From Cryptomeria japonica (lineage: Eukaryota; Streptophyta; Pinopsida; Cupressales; Cupressaceae): a stretch of DNA of 64,000 bases. Shown here piece after piece: positions 45,758 to 57,556 of this stretch. The translations under genes were made by a program, and so were the position numbers. Within the stretch, counting starts at the first letter, position 1. Every line of letters begins with the position of its first letter. The notes below the pieces were generated by a model. It saw nothing but the letters and a program-made list of their open reading frames with translations. It had not been told where the DNA came from and ran no database searches. Location: assembly GCF_030272615.1 (NCBI RefSeq), contig NC_081415.1:261762425-261826424 (forward strand), read 5' to 3'.

Positions 45758-46255
45758 TGTTGGTGTAAATAATTATTCATCATAGATATTATTACACTAT
45801 ACTTAAGTTTACTTAGGAAATGTATTTAATAGTAGTTTGGGTATGAGACACTTGGGTGTTTGTGCCATATTGGGATAGTGTGTGTATTAGAATTTCCACC
45901 TTTTATGGTGTTGATTTTGTTACTACTCTATCATATCCACTTATTGTGGAGTGATAATTCCACCTTCGATGGGTGAACCACCTCATGTTGAATATTTTAC
46001 TGTTTCTCCTACCTACCACACCTATTTCCTACCTACCCATGTTTCTTATTGAGCCACATGTCATGTTTGTGTGCTCACATATCCATATAGCCTTGCCTAT
46101 ATATGAAAGCTCATATTCATTGTATGTAATTAATTTATTGATGATCCAGTTGATAAATATTTTCATCTTGATAGAATACAATTTATTCCTATCATACATT
46201 TTGTTCTCTCTTATTTGTGCTTTCCACTACCTCTTGATCTTGGAAAAATCCCACA
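45758..46255 (+). repeat. GP 3' LTR
   Basis: 498 bp, TGTTGGTGTAAATAATTATT to ATCCCACA, then the TSD ATGAT. Confidence 0.92.
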
Positions 46256-46468
46256 ATGATCCCTTGTAATAGACAGTGTTAATATATTTTATGAGCTTAC
46301 TTTATGTTCTTTTATATTGGTTAATGTTAGTACTTGAGTAACATCATTGTGGAGTCTGAGGACTATTTCTAGTTATTATTTGTACATTTTTTTCTTATCA
46401 TGTTGTATCATGTTGTTCAATGCACAACTTCATTTAAGTCCTCTGGACCTCATAGTGGGGCATTACAT
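46256..46468 (+). mobile_element. Family A LTR, copy A5, second part
   Basis: The remainder of A5 after GP. It ends with the family terminus GTGGGGCATTACA at 46468. No TSD partner could be identified because the start of A5 is lost. Confidence 0.7.
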
Positions 46469-46982
46469 CCCAACTACTAGGCCATGTTAGGTACCCATGT
46501 ACAAATACAAATGTATGCAAACTTATGCAATCTCTCACAAATAGAGAAAGAGAGAAAACCCCAATGGGAAAAAAATTCCCCCCTTAAAAGAGAGATGATG
46601 AAAGCACACAATGCTCTCAATGATGTATGAGAAGAACAAAACCTCATGTGAGGAGAAATTCCCCCTATAAGAGAGAAGAAGAGAGATCATGAAGGCCCCC
46701 CTTAATGTAGAATCTCCTGCAAAGATGGTCCAAAGTTGACCAAAATACCTCCCCATTAGGAAGAAAGAGAGCCAATGTTGCACCAATAATGTCAAAGTGT
46801 GACAAAACCAAGTACCAATGTTGATGATAATGAACCACTCACTACAACAAAATGAAGATCAAGCATGGAGACAGACGGATTAACACCAATGATAGATGTA
46901 CTCAATCCAAATACCTTCTAAACTAAAGAATAAAAGTCTTACATGGATATTCCTAAGTGTACAAGAGAATTACATCAAATAT
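46469..46982 (-). mobile_element. GP-like element, 3' fragment
   Basis: The minus strand matches the GP region 45440-45700, including a frame with DSTLRGAFMISLLLSY (46535-46795) similar to the GP tail. It is truncated at its 3' end by A5 at 46468 and interrupted at 46983 by element D. Its 5' LTR is at 50995-51442. Confidence 0.7.
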
Positions 46983-47348
46983 TGTGAGAGTTGAGAAATA
47001 CAACACCACAGGAGCACAAATGATCTTTGCAAGCTGAATAACCTGTTACAAGGAGATGCATGGAAGCAATAATAGAAAAACAAATACACAGAAAATATGC
47101 TTGAAAGATGAGAGCTCAATATTCACAAAATGTGTAATGTGATAATAATTACAATACAATGAAAAGAATTAACCTCTAATAGGTCATGAAACCCTAAAAA
47201 GGAAAACCTAGGCTTGCACATAATAATTAATAAAAGAATTAATTATTATGCACCTAAAGTTAGCTTAAGTGTAAAAAAGATAAAGGGAGCTTAAATAATT
47301 AAACAAATGTTGTTTAATTAATCAAGTAAAGACCTTAATACTTTAACA
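46983..47348 (-). repeat. Element D 3' LTR
   Basis: 366 bp; differs from the 5' LTR at scattered positions (for example AATACAACACCACAGG against AATACTACACCATAGG). Confidence 0.9.
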
Positions 47349-47363
47349 CCCCCCCTCCCTCCT
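47349..47363 (-). other. Element D polypurine tract
   Basis: The sense strand reads GGAGGGAGGGGGGG directly before TGTTAAAG, the 3' LTR start. Confidence 0.85.
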
Positions 47364-48589
47364 TAAGCTAGACTTAAGGAGAAGCTAAAACCTAGAACAG
47401 CTACTAAAAGAAAGAAAGATGGGTCCCGACAACAAGGCCTAATCAGGAACCCAAATACAACCAAATCTCTATGAACCAGAGAAATAGAGAAAATTGTGTG
47501 GGAAAAAAACTCTACTCCAAACAGAGATGGAAAAGGCAAGAAGAAGGAAACCTCCAAACAAGAATGTTCCGAAAAGATAAGAACAAGAGAAGAATAGAAG
47601 AATCACTAAAGCATGAAGAACCAGCAAACACTGTTGAAGAAAAACTGCTGATCTGAAGAACCTCCACTGAAATAGAACATGACTAGGTAGAGAAGACTGT
47701 AATCTATATGAGTGCCCTCAAATGAAACTACTCGAATCAGAAGGCAAACAAAGGCAAACAATTGAACCTGAAGATACAGATGGCATGAGAAACCAAAGCC
47801 TAAAGAGTTGATCAATTGAACCATGGAAGCATTAGAACCAACTGGACAAACCTCCCCATAATGCTGAAAAGGGAGAGGGATAGGTACACTAAAAAGAACG
47901 CCAACAAGAACTGCACGACGAAGAACCAGGAACATCGAAGGTGCAAAGAAAGTACATAGCATCATGGAAGGAACACACACTTGACACACATCATGAGGCA
48001 AATTTCATGGAAGGAACACTCACTAGACAAAGGTAGATGGCAAAAAAGGAAAACATCAACCCCCTCATGGCACTTTATAAGTAGTGCATGTACAATAAGA
48101 CACAAGATGTGCAAGATCCCAAGTAAACAATGCATGATGGCACTTTATCTTAGTGTGTTTGCATAAATGAAATGTTACAATGATAATAATACTCAAAACA
48201 GAAAGAACCAAAACCAAGACATCCTACTCAGAGAAGAGATCCCAGGACATGAAACAACCAAGATATTTACCAGAGTGTTGAAAAGCAAAAAAATGAATAA
48301 AATATTCTTGGAGAAGAATCTGGAAACAAAACCCATATGGCTAGAAAGTACACAGAACAAGCTTTCCAACAATATAAAGTTTTTGAAAAATAGAGTTCAT
48401 ATGCCCATTCTACGGCTCCCGGAGTGCAAAAAAGAGACCCCACTTTGACTAGAAAAAAAATAGTCGAAAAGCAAAATTGGAAAAAAAATGCCAAAAATAC
48501 GAGGTCCAGCTCAGAACTAGTTTTCTGATGCCTATTTTTTTTTGAAAAAATGACTCCATTTGCCCAAATTATGGAAAAAACACCAACCC

Positions 48590-49055
48590 CCCTTAAAAGA
48601 GGCAAGAGGGAGGTGCAGCGGGGGCAAGGTCGGGTGGAGGTGGCCCGTGGGCGGCGCTCCAGTGGCGGTCGAGTGGTGTTGTGGTGATCGGGCAGTGCTT
48701 TTGTGGTTTTCTGGTGGAGGTTTCGTGGCGACTGGTGGGCACAGGCGACGGTAGAGCGCAGGCAGGCCGCAGGCAGAGCGGCAATAGCGGGCGCGGGCAA
48801 CGCAAGGCAGAGGTGGGCGATGCAGGGTAGAGGCGAGCGGCGCAGGGAGAGACTGGCACTAGCAGCGATAGCCAGTGGGGGGGCGACAAGGCCAATGGAA
48901 GCACCAGAGGCAGGGCGCCAACGGGGGCTATGAAGGCGGGCCGACGGGGGTCAGAGGTCGACGGCCTGCGGGGGCCCACTCTGACAACAGTGGCAAGGCC
49001 TGCAACATGACAGGGGGGCCCATGGTACCCTGCGTACCATGGGGAGCCCCAAAAA
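48590..49055. repeat. GC island with a strong palindrome in element D
   Basis: Rich in GGCGGG and GCAGGC, with many CpGs. It ends in a hairpin in which CATGGTAC (49021-49028) pairs with GTACCATG (49034-49041), extended by GGGG and CCCC arms. A T-tract follows at 49064-49081 and A/T-rich tracts precede it. Confidence 0.7.
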
Positions 49056-49377
49056 AAGATTTTTGATTTTTTTTTTTTTTTAAAACACTTTGTCGAGTTT
49101 CAATGATTTTTTATTTTTTTCTCGAACTGCATGTCAGGGTTGTACGCCCTAGTATTGGAGAAAAAAATACTCCCAAAGGCTCAGGAGCCAAAAATGGTCA
49201 AGTTTTAGATGACCATAGGGGTTTTTGGGCCTTCTGAGCATGATGGTGAGGTTCGTTTAGGCCCAAAGTGCTCAGAAAAAGGCCTATCCTTAGGTTCATA
49301 AAAAAACTTCTTAAAACCCCAGATCTGCTTCCAATGCAAAAAATCTCAAAACAAGAACAGATAGCTGCAGCTCTAAA

Positions 49378-49389
49378 GCTTTGATACCA
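49378..49389 (-). other. Element D primer-binding site
   Basis: The sense strand reads TGGTATCAAAGC directly against the 5' LTR; one mismatch to the tRNA-iMet complement. Confidence 0.88.
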
Positions 49390-49754
49390 TGTGAGAGTTG
49401 AGAAATACTACACCATAGGAGCCCAAATGATCTCTGCAAGCTGAATAACTTGTTACAAGGAGATGCAAGGAAGCAATAACAGAAAAACAAATACACAAAA
49501 AATATGCTCAAAAGATGAGAGTTCAATATTCACAAAATATGTAATGTGATAATAATTACAATACAATGAAAAGAATTAACCTCTAATAGGTCATGAAACC
49601 CTAAAAAGGAAAACCTAGGCTTGCACATAATAATTAATAAAAGAATTAATTATTATGCACCTAAACTTAGCTTAAGTGTAAAAGAGATAAAGGGAACTTA
49701 AATAATTAAACAAATGTTGCTTAATTAATCAAGTAAAGACCCAAAACTCTAACA
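49390..49754 (-). repeat. Element D 5' LTR
   Basis: 365 bp. The sense strand starts TGTTAGAG at 49754 and ends CTCTCACA at 49390, next to the PBS. Confidence 0.9.
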
Positions 49755-50994
49755 AATATGTCATAAATGACAAATTACAAGGAGATGTGGCACTTTATAA
49801 TAGTGTGAGTACAATATTGCCCATGCAAGAGCATACAACATAATCAAAAATGTGCAAAGATGGAAACTGAAGAAGATGATGCCACCAAAATGATGACCTG
49901 TAGAATACTGCAGATGAAGATGCCTCCAATTGGGACATCGCCAAGAGATATAAAGGAGAAATCTAACACCCCCTTGGCGACCAGTTAGAAGCATTCCAAG
50001 ATAGGTATGAAGGTGGACAAAAAATTGTTCCCAATTTTACTTATTACATGAAAAAAATTGTTTTTACAAAAAACTTATCAAAAGTTTAAGAAAAACATTT
50101 ATTAAATACCAAATAAACTTTATTAAAAATTAATAGAGAAAAATTTTGATTTTTTTTTTAATTATTTGACAAAAAAACTTTATTAAAAAAGAAAAAACAA
50201 CAAATTATTTTTTTTTAATTTTTAATTTTAAAAAACTTAATTAAATATTAATAAAGAAAACTTGAATAATTAATTTAAATTTTTTTTTAAAAAAATTGTT
50301 TAAAAAAAATGAGGGAGGGGGGAGGTGGTCCCCCTGCCACGATCATAGTCATGACAAGCGGAGCCATCCACCCCCTACCCTGCGAACCTATGGGCCACAT
50401 GGTCTAATAGTACCCAGGGGTATTGTCAGTTCCCTACGATATCAAACAAACCATAAAAGATTTTTGTTTGTTTTTTAACTTAAAAAAAACAACACCCCAT
50501 TTAAAATGAAATCGAAAAAACAAAGACCCCCCTGATTTTAAATTTTTCTAAAAAATTAACAAATTAGAATTTTTTATTTTTTTTAAATTCAGACCTGCAA
50601 CAGTGACATTTGTATAGTAAGTTTGAGAGGGGGATTTTTTTAACTAGAAGGAACGGAAGCTGATTTCGACAAATTGATAGGCGATCTTCAGGTTTTTGGA
50701 CCTTCTGAACATGATGGCAATGATGGATTGTGTCAATAATGCTCCAAAATTGCAAATCATTGTCGAAACATGTCACCACCCTCCACCTTCAAACAAATAT
50801 CGGATGTCGGATTTGGATGAAAAAAAAGACGATTTTGACTTTTTCAAACCTCCTCAATCCAATTGTGACCTCAAAATTGACCCCACAAGCTCCAATAATA
50901 ATCTGCAATAGAAAGCTCCAAAATGCAAAACCCCAAATAACATCAAATTTCACTCAATTAGAAAACCAGTGACATTTTAATGGCTTTGATACCA
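49755..50994 (-). mobile_element. GP-like element: interior and leader
   Basis: Non-coding. The part nearest the 5' LTR (50710-50980) matches the GP leader at 36293-36500. A GC-rich stretch (50310-50460) with GGGCCACATGG lies between A- and T-rich tracts. The left part (49755-50040) includes GGTGTTAGATTTCTCC on the minus strand after a G-run, a possible PPT/LTR junction of another element that I could not complete. Confidence 0.6.
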
Positions 50995-51442
50995 TGTGAG
51001 AATTTGTCAAGATCTAGAGTCCAATTGATAGCACAAATAAAATAAAATAAATATTTTGAAAAGAATAAACTATATTCTAATCAAGATGCAAATATTGATC
51101 AACTAGATCATCAAAAATTGTTACATACAATGTAGATGAGCCTTCTTATAAAGGCGAGACCATATGAATATGTGAGCACACAATCATGACATGTTGCTCA
51201 ATGAGAAAGAAGGGTAGGTAGGGATAGGTAGGAGAAATAATAAAATATTCCACACGAGGTGGATCACCCACCAAAGGTGGAATGTAACAACAAGATAAGA
51301 CCACAAAAGGTGGAATTTCTCCTGCATGTATCATCCCTATGTGCACACTTCCGTAAGTATCTCATATCCAAACCATGATGTTATACATTTACCTAAGTCA
51401 ACTTAAGTAAGGTGTAATTATGAGGAATAATTTACACCAACA
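50995..51442 (-). repeat. GP-like element, 5' LTR
   Basis: The plus strand reads TGTGAGAATT to TTTACACCAACA; on the minus strand this is TGTTGGTGTAAA to AATTCTCACA, the GP LTR ends. PBS TGGTATCAAAGCC lies at 50982-50994 on the minus strand. 448 bp against 498 bp in GP. The matching 3' LTR is missing. Confidence 0.85.
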
Positions 51443-53688
51443 ATAATACATCATTATTACAAGTCCAGGGAAATGACATACGACTCCTCAAACTTCCTTT
51501 CTTTATAGATACGGATTCCACAACACTTACAATGGTTCTCTAAGGAAATAGACCTCCCAAACCGAATTGATTCAAACATAGTTCAAATGAGAAAAGAATG
51601 CAATCTCAAGCCTTTGCAGCCCATTATCAATTAGATTGATTCAATAGAGAAAATAATACAGTCTCAAGCCTATGCAACCCATTGTCAATTAGATCGATCA
51701 GTTTCAACACCATGAATTGGTTACTCTGATTGGTATGTTGATAAATGTATTCACAAAAACAAAACTTATGCATAGAGAAACACTAACACCAAAAGTAAGA
51801 AACAAATAATATGTGTTCCTTTGAGCTCTCATATGTAATAAACATCAAGTAAATGGTTCGCGAGGATTCATAGGCAGAAGCAAAGAAAATCCTCTCAGTA
51901 TATCTCTTTAGCAAATCAATTAAGAATGCTCAAAGTAAACTTGATACAAGCATCAATAGGATAATCTTATGTCCGGGTGATTGGGATCAGGTTGACAAAC
52001 ATTTGTAGCTTCACTAGCTTCAGTTTTGATATGGACGATGAACTCTGCACTTGATCAAGCTTGATAGAAGAATACTATCACCTCTGAGTTCGCAAAAAAC
52101 TCTTTCCTCCTCCTTAAGGTCAGACTCTGATTCATTTTTAAATATTTGAGCTCCTCTTCCTTTCATACCATCATAATTTTCTCAAACATATTCTTATATT
52201 GTCTCAATATGCATTTTTTGAGATAATGGAAAGCAACCCCTTAATTGTCATCAATGACCATCTATATCAATGTAAGAGGAGCTTTGGCCAAGAAAACTAA
52301 CATAGCTTGAAAGGTGGTAACGCCCAACATTACCAAGGTAGCTTAATCCATAAGAGCATGGACTCAACCAACTTGCTTGTTGGTGATGAAATTGAATCTT
52401 CCACCAAGGCGTTATTTGCCATATCATATGCATTCAAAAAATAAAATAAGAAACATATGTATATTCATATAAGTACGCCCATATACGTGTGTGAAAATAT
52501 ATATGATCCACTAATAATAATAAATAAAGTAATCAAAGGAAACTCATATAAATATATCTTTATATAAATTATATGTGTGTATGTATGTATGCTTAAAATC
52601 ATCATGCTGAAATAGGAAATAAGGAAATCATGAAATCCTTAACAATTAAAGCACTCCTAAACATAACTCAATGGAAATGAATGCATAAATGAAATGAATT
52701 AGACAATTAAAATAATTGAAAATTCCCTCAAATGCATTGTAGCTTCCATTGTTCCTCTCATCTTTGTGGTATGGTGGATCTCAAATATCACGTTGATAAC
52801 CTGCATGTGACACAAAGATTTTGAAGTTTGTGATCATTGAGAAAGGGGAAAGTTGCTTTTATAGATTTTTGAGATAGATTGGGTGAGATATGGAACTGAA
52901 GTGTTGATTGATAGTTGAATTGATTTGATTGATCAGTTAACTTATTTTGATTGATCTATTAAGTGGATTGATTGGAGAGCTAACTCAATTGATTGCCTAG
53001 TCAACTAGATATATTAGCTAGTTAACTGAATAGATTGGGAAGAAGACTGAATTGATTAGAGAGAAGACTGAATAGATTGAAGAGATGATTGAATAGATTG
53101 ACTAGTCAAAAAAAGGTGATTAGGAGTGAAAAGGGGAGATTGAAGAGTTAATTGAGTTAACTGATTTGATCAATCAGTCATGATTTTCAACATGTGTTGT
53201 AGGATTTTGAATTGAAATTCAATTACATGTTTATTTGGATTTGAATTTGTATTTTCAAATGATGAAATGCACATGAAATTTATTGAAATGGGATGAAATT
53301 AGAATTTGTTGAAATGTAAATTTAGGAGAAATGAAACTAATTGAAATCTGAATTTGGGGATTTGGAGGAATCAATTATTTAATTAATTAATTTAAATAAA
53401 ATTATTTAATCATTAGAAATAAGGTTAATTAAATAATAAAGATTATTTAATTAAGGAATAAATCATAATTAATTAAATAATAATATTTAATTAATATTTG
53501 AGAAAGGGATTTAAATGACGAATTGATTAAGAAATGGAAATTGAATAATTAGTAATGATAGAAAAAGATGGTGATCGAATTAATTTAGAAAAATATGAAT
53601 AATTAGATTAATTAAATATTAAAGAATTATTTAACAAATAGGATGAATAATTAGTGTGTGATCGATGATACATTTTTAGGTGTCTACA
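51443..53688 (+). mobile_element. Uncertain repeat DNA ending in a gypsy-type LTR terminus
   Basis: No gene is recognised. A 58-bp imperfect tandem repeat lies at 51597-51708 (TCTCAAGCC at 51604 and 51662). From about 52740 the sequence becomes rich in TTGATTGATTA and TTAATTAAAT and ends TTTTTAGGTGTCTACA at 53688, a typical gypsy LTR end, also seen (as TCTATA) at 62950. The LTR start could not be fixed. No PBS follows. Confidence 0.4.
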
Positions 53689-55671
53689 TTTACCCCTCTT
53701 TGAGACAATGTTGGAATGACATTGTTTTAAAGAAAACGAAAATTTTCCTGCCCTAGTATGCCCTAGTATGCTCTAGTGACACTTAGGGTGTAATGCCCCC
53801 TCGAGAGATTGTTTGTGCATTAAAGGAATGAATGATCTCTTGAAAGAAAAAGAGTGTTAGATGAAAGATGAAGAATGATAAACTTGATGACACGAATGAG
53901 TTTGATTGAAGAGATGGTTAGATTGATTAGATTGATTGGATTGGTTTGATTTATAGGATTGATGGGATAATGATCAAGTCTAGTTGGACATATCCAGTAT
54001 AAGACGAAGATGATCAAAACATCTAGTTTCAGGAAGGATACATCCTATACAAGAAAAAGATGAAATTTGATGAAAGTGAAGAAAAAGTGATTGATAGATA
54101 GAATAGTTTATGAGGAAATGAAATAATTATAGATGAAAAGGTTGGAAATAAGTGATGAGAGAGACAATGTTAGATGAAATGGATGATTGGAAAGAATTGA
54201 AAAGGTTGATCCAAGAAAAAAATCTTGATGAGAGAATGATCTTAATTGATAAAATCAACATGATGAGATTGATGATTGATACACAAACTTTTGTGCCTTT
54301 ATTCATAGCGCAATATATATTCATCACAAGCCTTATTATGTAACAATGAAGTTGGGTACATCAAGGTATAAGGAACCAATATATAAAGATATCTCATTGT
54401 AAAGAACAAACACATAGAAGACAAGAAGTGAACCTTCCATTCTGGGAATAACACCAGGGGTTGAGGTATGTGCGGTAGTCCCAAGCATAGTTATCCTTCA
54501 TGGGATAATTGCCGAATGAATGTACCAATCAAAGACACCCACTAGAACTATTGCCCCATAACTACATTGGTTCACACCACAAACAACAAAGAAAGAAAAA
54601 GATCATTCTTATCACGGCTCCTCTAGTCACTTGTGGACATCCTTGAGTAGCATAGTAACATGATCTATCACCCATTGATAAAAAAGATAAAGACCAACTA
54701 GGACAAAATTCAGTAGCCATACTGATCCGTGTCTTAGTTTGATTGCTTGATGTAATGGTTGATAATGCCTACTTTCAAAAAGTGTGGACCTTGTTTAAAA
54801 CTAACCTGTCTGATTTCGAGTGTATCCTCTTATGTTTAAGACAAGATAATGATCACTTGATATGGATAGTTGATACGATTGATAAGACAATTTGATCAGT
54901 TGATTGCAAGTTTTGACAAGATAGTTTTATCCTTTGCAAACTTCGTGTGAAGTGTTTGTTGGATATCTACTAGGGTGTTTGATTCTTGCGAGACATTTTA
55001 TTGCAAGTTTTCAATTATTTTTTATTTTTAGTTTGTTTTGATGTTTTCGATGTTGAGGGGTTTTTTCAGGATCATATTTGAATGTTTTTGTACTTTTTTT
55101 TCAGAATCATTTTTTGACATTTTTAGTTGATTTGTTGGATTTTCAATGTTTTGGGTATTTTTGCTATTTAATTTTTTTTTTGAATTTTTATGTTTTTTTC
55201 AGGAATTTATCCTATTTTTAGGATTTTTTCAGGACTTTTTATGATTTTTCAGCCATGCCCCTAGTATGCAGACTTACTATGACATGATGATCTATAGAAT
55301 GTACATGAAGACAAAGAATTTTTGGCATGACCTATGCTAATGCAATATGCAAGATGAAGATGCATTTCCTATTTGAACAAGGATGATTGCATGCGTCTTT
55401 CATTTTGAAATGCACTAATTGAATTAAAGGTAAGAAACATTTCAGAGATAGGAGTTCAATCTATTCTCAGAAAACTTTGGATCATCCAACCTAACACACT
55501 ATGTGACCAAGATTTATAAATGGAGACTTGGAAAACTTCCCCACCAATTCTTGAAACTTTGATCTTCTTTTGCCCATGTGTGTGCAATTGAATTTATTCC
55601 GACTTATAACCATTAGAGACCCTTAGAATCCTATGTAGTCAGATGCATTATGTATAGAGCCTCGCTATAAA
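53689..55671 (+). mobile_element. Gypsy-like leader or interior, non-coding
   Basis: Starts TTTACCCCTCTTTGAGAC right after the LTR terminus. AT- and GA-rich. TTGATTGGATTGGTT-like repeats fill 53900-53960. At 55010-55250 there is a T-rich tract with at least five TTTTTCAG(G/A) units. I find no coding motif. It is placed with the gypsy remnant at 56100-57556 only by position. Confidence 0.4.
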
Positions 55672-55922
55672 TTCCTTAAAGTGTCATTGGTTTTCTAATT
55701 GAGTGAAATTTGATGTTATTTGGGGTTTTGCATTTTGGAGCTTTCTATTGCAAATTATTATTGGAGCTTGTGGGGTCAATTTTGAGGTCACAATTGGATT
55801 GAGGAGGTTTGAGAAAGTCAAAATTGTCTTTTTTTTCATCCAAATCTGACATTCGATATTTGTTTGAAGGTGGAGGTTGGTGACATGTTCCGACAACGAT
55901 TTGCAATTTTGGAGCATTATTA
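55672..55922 (+). mobile_element. GP leader fragment
   Basis: About 250 bp match the GP leader (from 36297) and, more closely, the GP-like leader (reversed, 50740-50980), ending abruptly after GGAGCATTATT. No LTR or PBS accompanies it, so it is a broken fragment. Confidence 0.75.
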
Positions 55923-56239
55923 TCTTCCCTTGTACCAACAATATAGTTGAATTTGAAGCCTCAGTCATAAGACTTCATACAATGGAAGATAATGGAGTTA
56001 CAAGTCTATGGAGACTTGTAGCTTATCATCAATCAAGTGAACGATGATTATAATACAAAAGATGGCAAGATGACACCTTACAAGCAATTGGTGGACGAAT
56101 ACAAGTAACATTTCACCAATGCAACATTTGAACGAATTCCAAAAATGCAAAACAAGGCAACTGATGCTATGGTAACAAAGGATATCTCTTGGATATGAGC
56201 AACAATGGAAGTCCCTTTGAGTTCATAGTATAACAACTC
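55923..56239 (+). mobile_element. Gypsy remnant, upstream flank
   Basis: Probable degraded gypsy coding sequence between the GP leader fragment and the integrase; no motif is readable. Confidence 0.35.
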
Positions 56240-57556
56240 ATGGTACTAGCATATAAAATACCATCTTTTGAGTATGTTTCTATGTTAGTGGGACCTGAAT
56301 CCCCTTGGTACAAAGAGGTTTATGACTATTTACATGACCAATATATGTCTCCTGATCTCTCGTGCAATCAAAGAAAGACACTTATACGTCAAGTATCAAG
56401 ACATACAATCATTGCCGACACTCTATACAGGAAATGCTTACATGATACTTTGCTTCACTATCTTAGTCTTGAAGAAGCACAAACAACTATAAAGGAAGTT
56501 CATGATGGGATATGTGGTGCTCACTCTTCTGGTCCTGCACTAGAAAAGAAATTGCTGAGAATAGGGTACTATTCACCAATGATGGAGAAGGATGCATACA
56601 AATATATCCAAAAATGCAAACAATGCTAGATCCATGGAGATCTGATCCATGCACCTGCTCAAGACCTTCAACCAATTACATCACCATGATCATTCTCACA
56701 GTGGGGACTGGATCTCGTGGGAAAGATAAATCCTACCTCCTCCAATGGACACAAGTTCATACTCACAACTATTGAATACTTTACCAAATGGGTCGAGGAA
56801 ATCCCAATGAATTACATAATAGGAAAATAGATAGCTAAATTAATCTTGAACTATATCATCTACATATATGGAGTTCCCATGTGCATTGTTATAGACAATG
56901 GGTGACCTTTCAAGAATCAAGAAGTGAGTGAAATTTGCGATCAATTCCACATCCAACGATATTTCACAACTCCTTACTATCCCCAAAGCAATAGTCAAGT
57001 TGAGGCAACAAACAAAATGATATTGAAAATCTCAAAGAAAGTAAATGAAGTCGAACGAGACTGTCATCTTCAATTGAATCCAACACTCCAAGCCTACCAA
57101 ACTGGTGTACGCACAACTTCTAGTGCAAAACCATACTCTTTAGTATATGGTTTAAAATCCATTTTACCTATTGAGGTAGAATTTCCATCACTAAGAGTCT
57201 CCTTGAAACACATCATATCAGAGGAAGACTATAGAGTCGCATATTTGCAAGAACTAGAACTATTTAATGAAAAATGAGAAAGCGCTCTGAATCATTTACA
57301 AGGTTACCAAAACAGAATGAGATGAAGTTATAACAAAAGAGTAAGACCATATTTCTTTGAAGTAGGGGATATTGTCCTTAAGGAGAATCAAAGGAACCTA
57401 GCAGAATGCGAAAAACTAAGTTTGAACCTAATTGGCTAGGTCCTTTTGTAATAACAAGAGTGGTTGGAAATGGCACCTATAATCTAACAACAATGGAGGG
57501 AGATCAACTTCCTGATCCTATGAGCAACATGCACCTTAGAAGATATTACATCTAAG
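56240..57556 (+). pseudogene. Gypsy (Tat/Athila-like) integrase, broken
   Basis: The first 129 codons hold the H2C2 zinc domain: HDGICGAHSSG (near 56502) and the final CKQC just before a TAG near 56627. The core follows in pieces: QWGLDLVGKI (first Asp, near 56702), CIVIDNG (second Asp, near 56884) and NSQVEATNKM (Glu, near 56990), the standard D-D-E set. The C-terminal part shows YNKRVRPYFFEVGDIVLKE (near 57330) and, after a shift near 57400, LGPFVITRVVGNGTYNL and NMHLRRYYI ending at about 57555. Stops near 56627, 56670, 56830, 56905 and 57275 make it a pseudogene. The HLRRYY ending is typical of Tat-type gypsy. Confidence 0.88.

Larger units (their letters stand above)
35782..46255 (+). mobile_element. 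GP element: gag-protease copia derivative without pol, TSD ATGAT
   Basis: Its 498-bp LTRs (35782-36279 and 45758-46255) start TGTTGGTGTAA and end CACA. ATGAT lies on both sides (35777-35781 and 46256-46260). A PBS and PPT abut the LTRs. Without the nested Copia-2 it is about 4.27 kb. It encodes gag, a CCHC-like knuckle and a DSG protease, then an acidic domain and a tail frame instead of integrase, RT and RNase H. It must have used another element's enzymes. It sits in family A copy A5. Confidence 0.92.
47349..49389 (-). mobile_element. Element D interior, non-coding
   Basis: A 177-codon minus-strand frame (48267-48800) runs across the GC island and an AT-rich flank; it has no retroelement motif and a composition that follows the DNA, so I do not call it a gene. 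The plus-strand frames across the island overlap it and are equally unconvincing. A GC-rich island fills 48590-49055. Confidence 0.75.
46983..49754 (-). mobile_element. Element D: short non-autonomous LTR element, 2,772 bp, TSD AATAT
   Basis: LTRs of 366 and 365 bp (46983-47348 and 49390-49754) are flanked by AATAT (46978-46982 and 49755-49759). On the minus strand the LTR starts TGTTA and ends CTCTCACA. A PBS abuts the right LTR and a PPT the left one. The 2.04 kb interior has no gag or pol motif on either strand. A solo copy of its LTR sits in Copia-1. Confidence 0.9.

Noticed and set aside
48267-48979. Proline- or arginine-rich proteins from the element D interior
   Set aside because: Several overlapping frames on both strands are open because of GC richness; none carries a retroelement motif.
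49960-49985. A further complete LTR element starting GGTGTTAGATTTCTCC on the minus strand
   Set aside because: A G-run and TGTT start are visible, but I found no matching second LTR, PBS or TSD.
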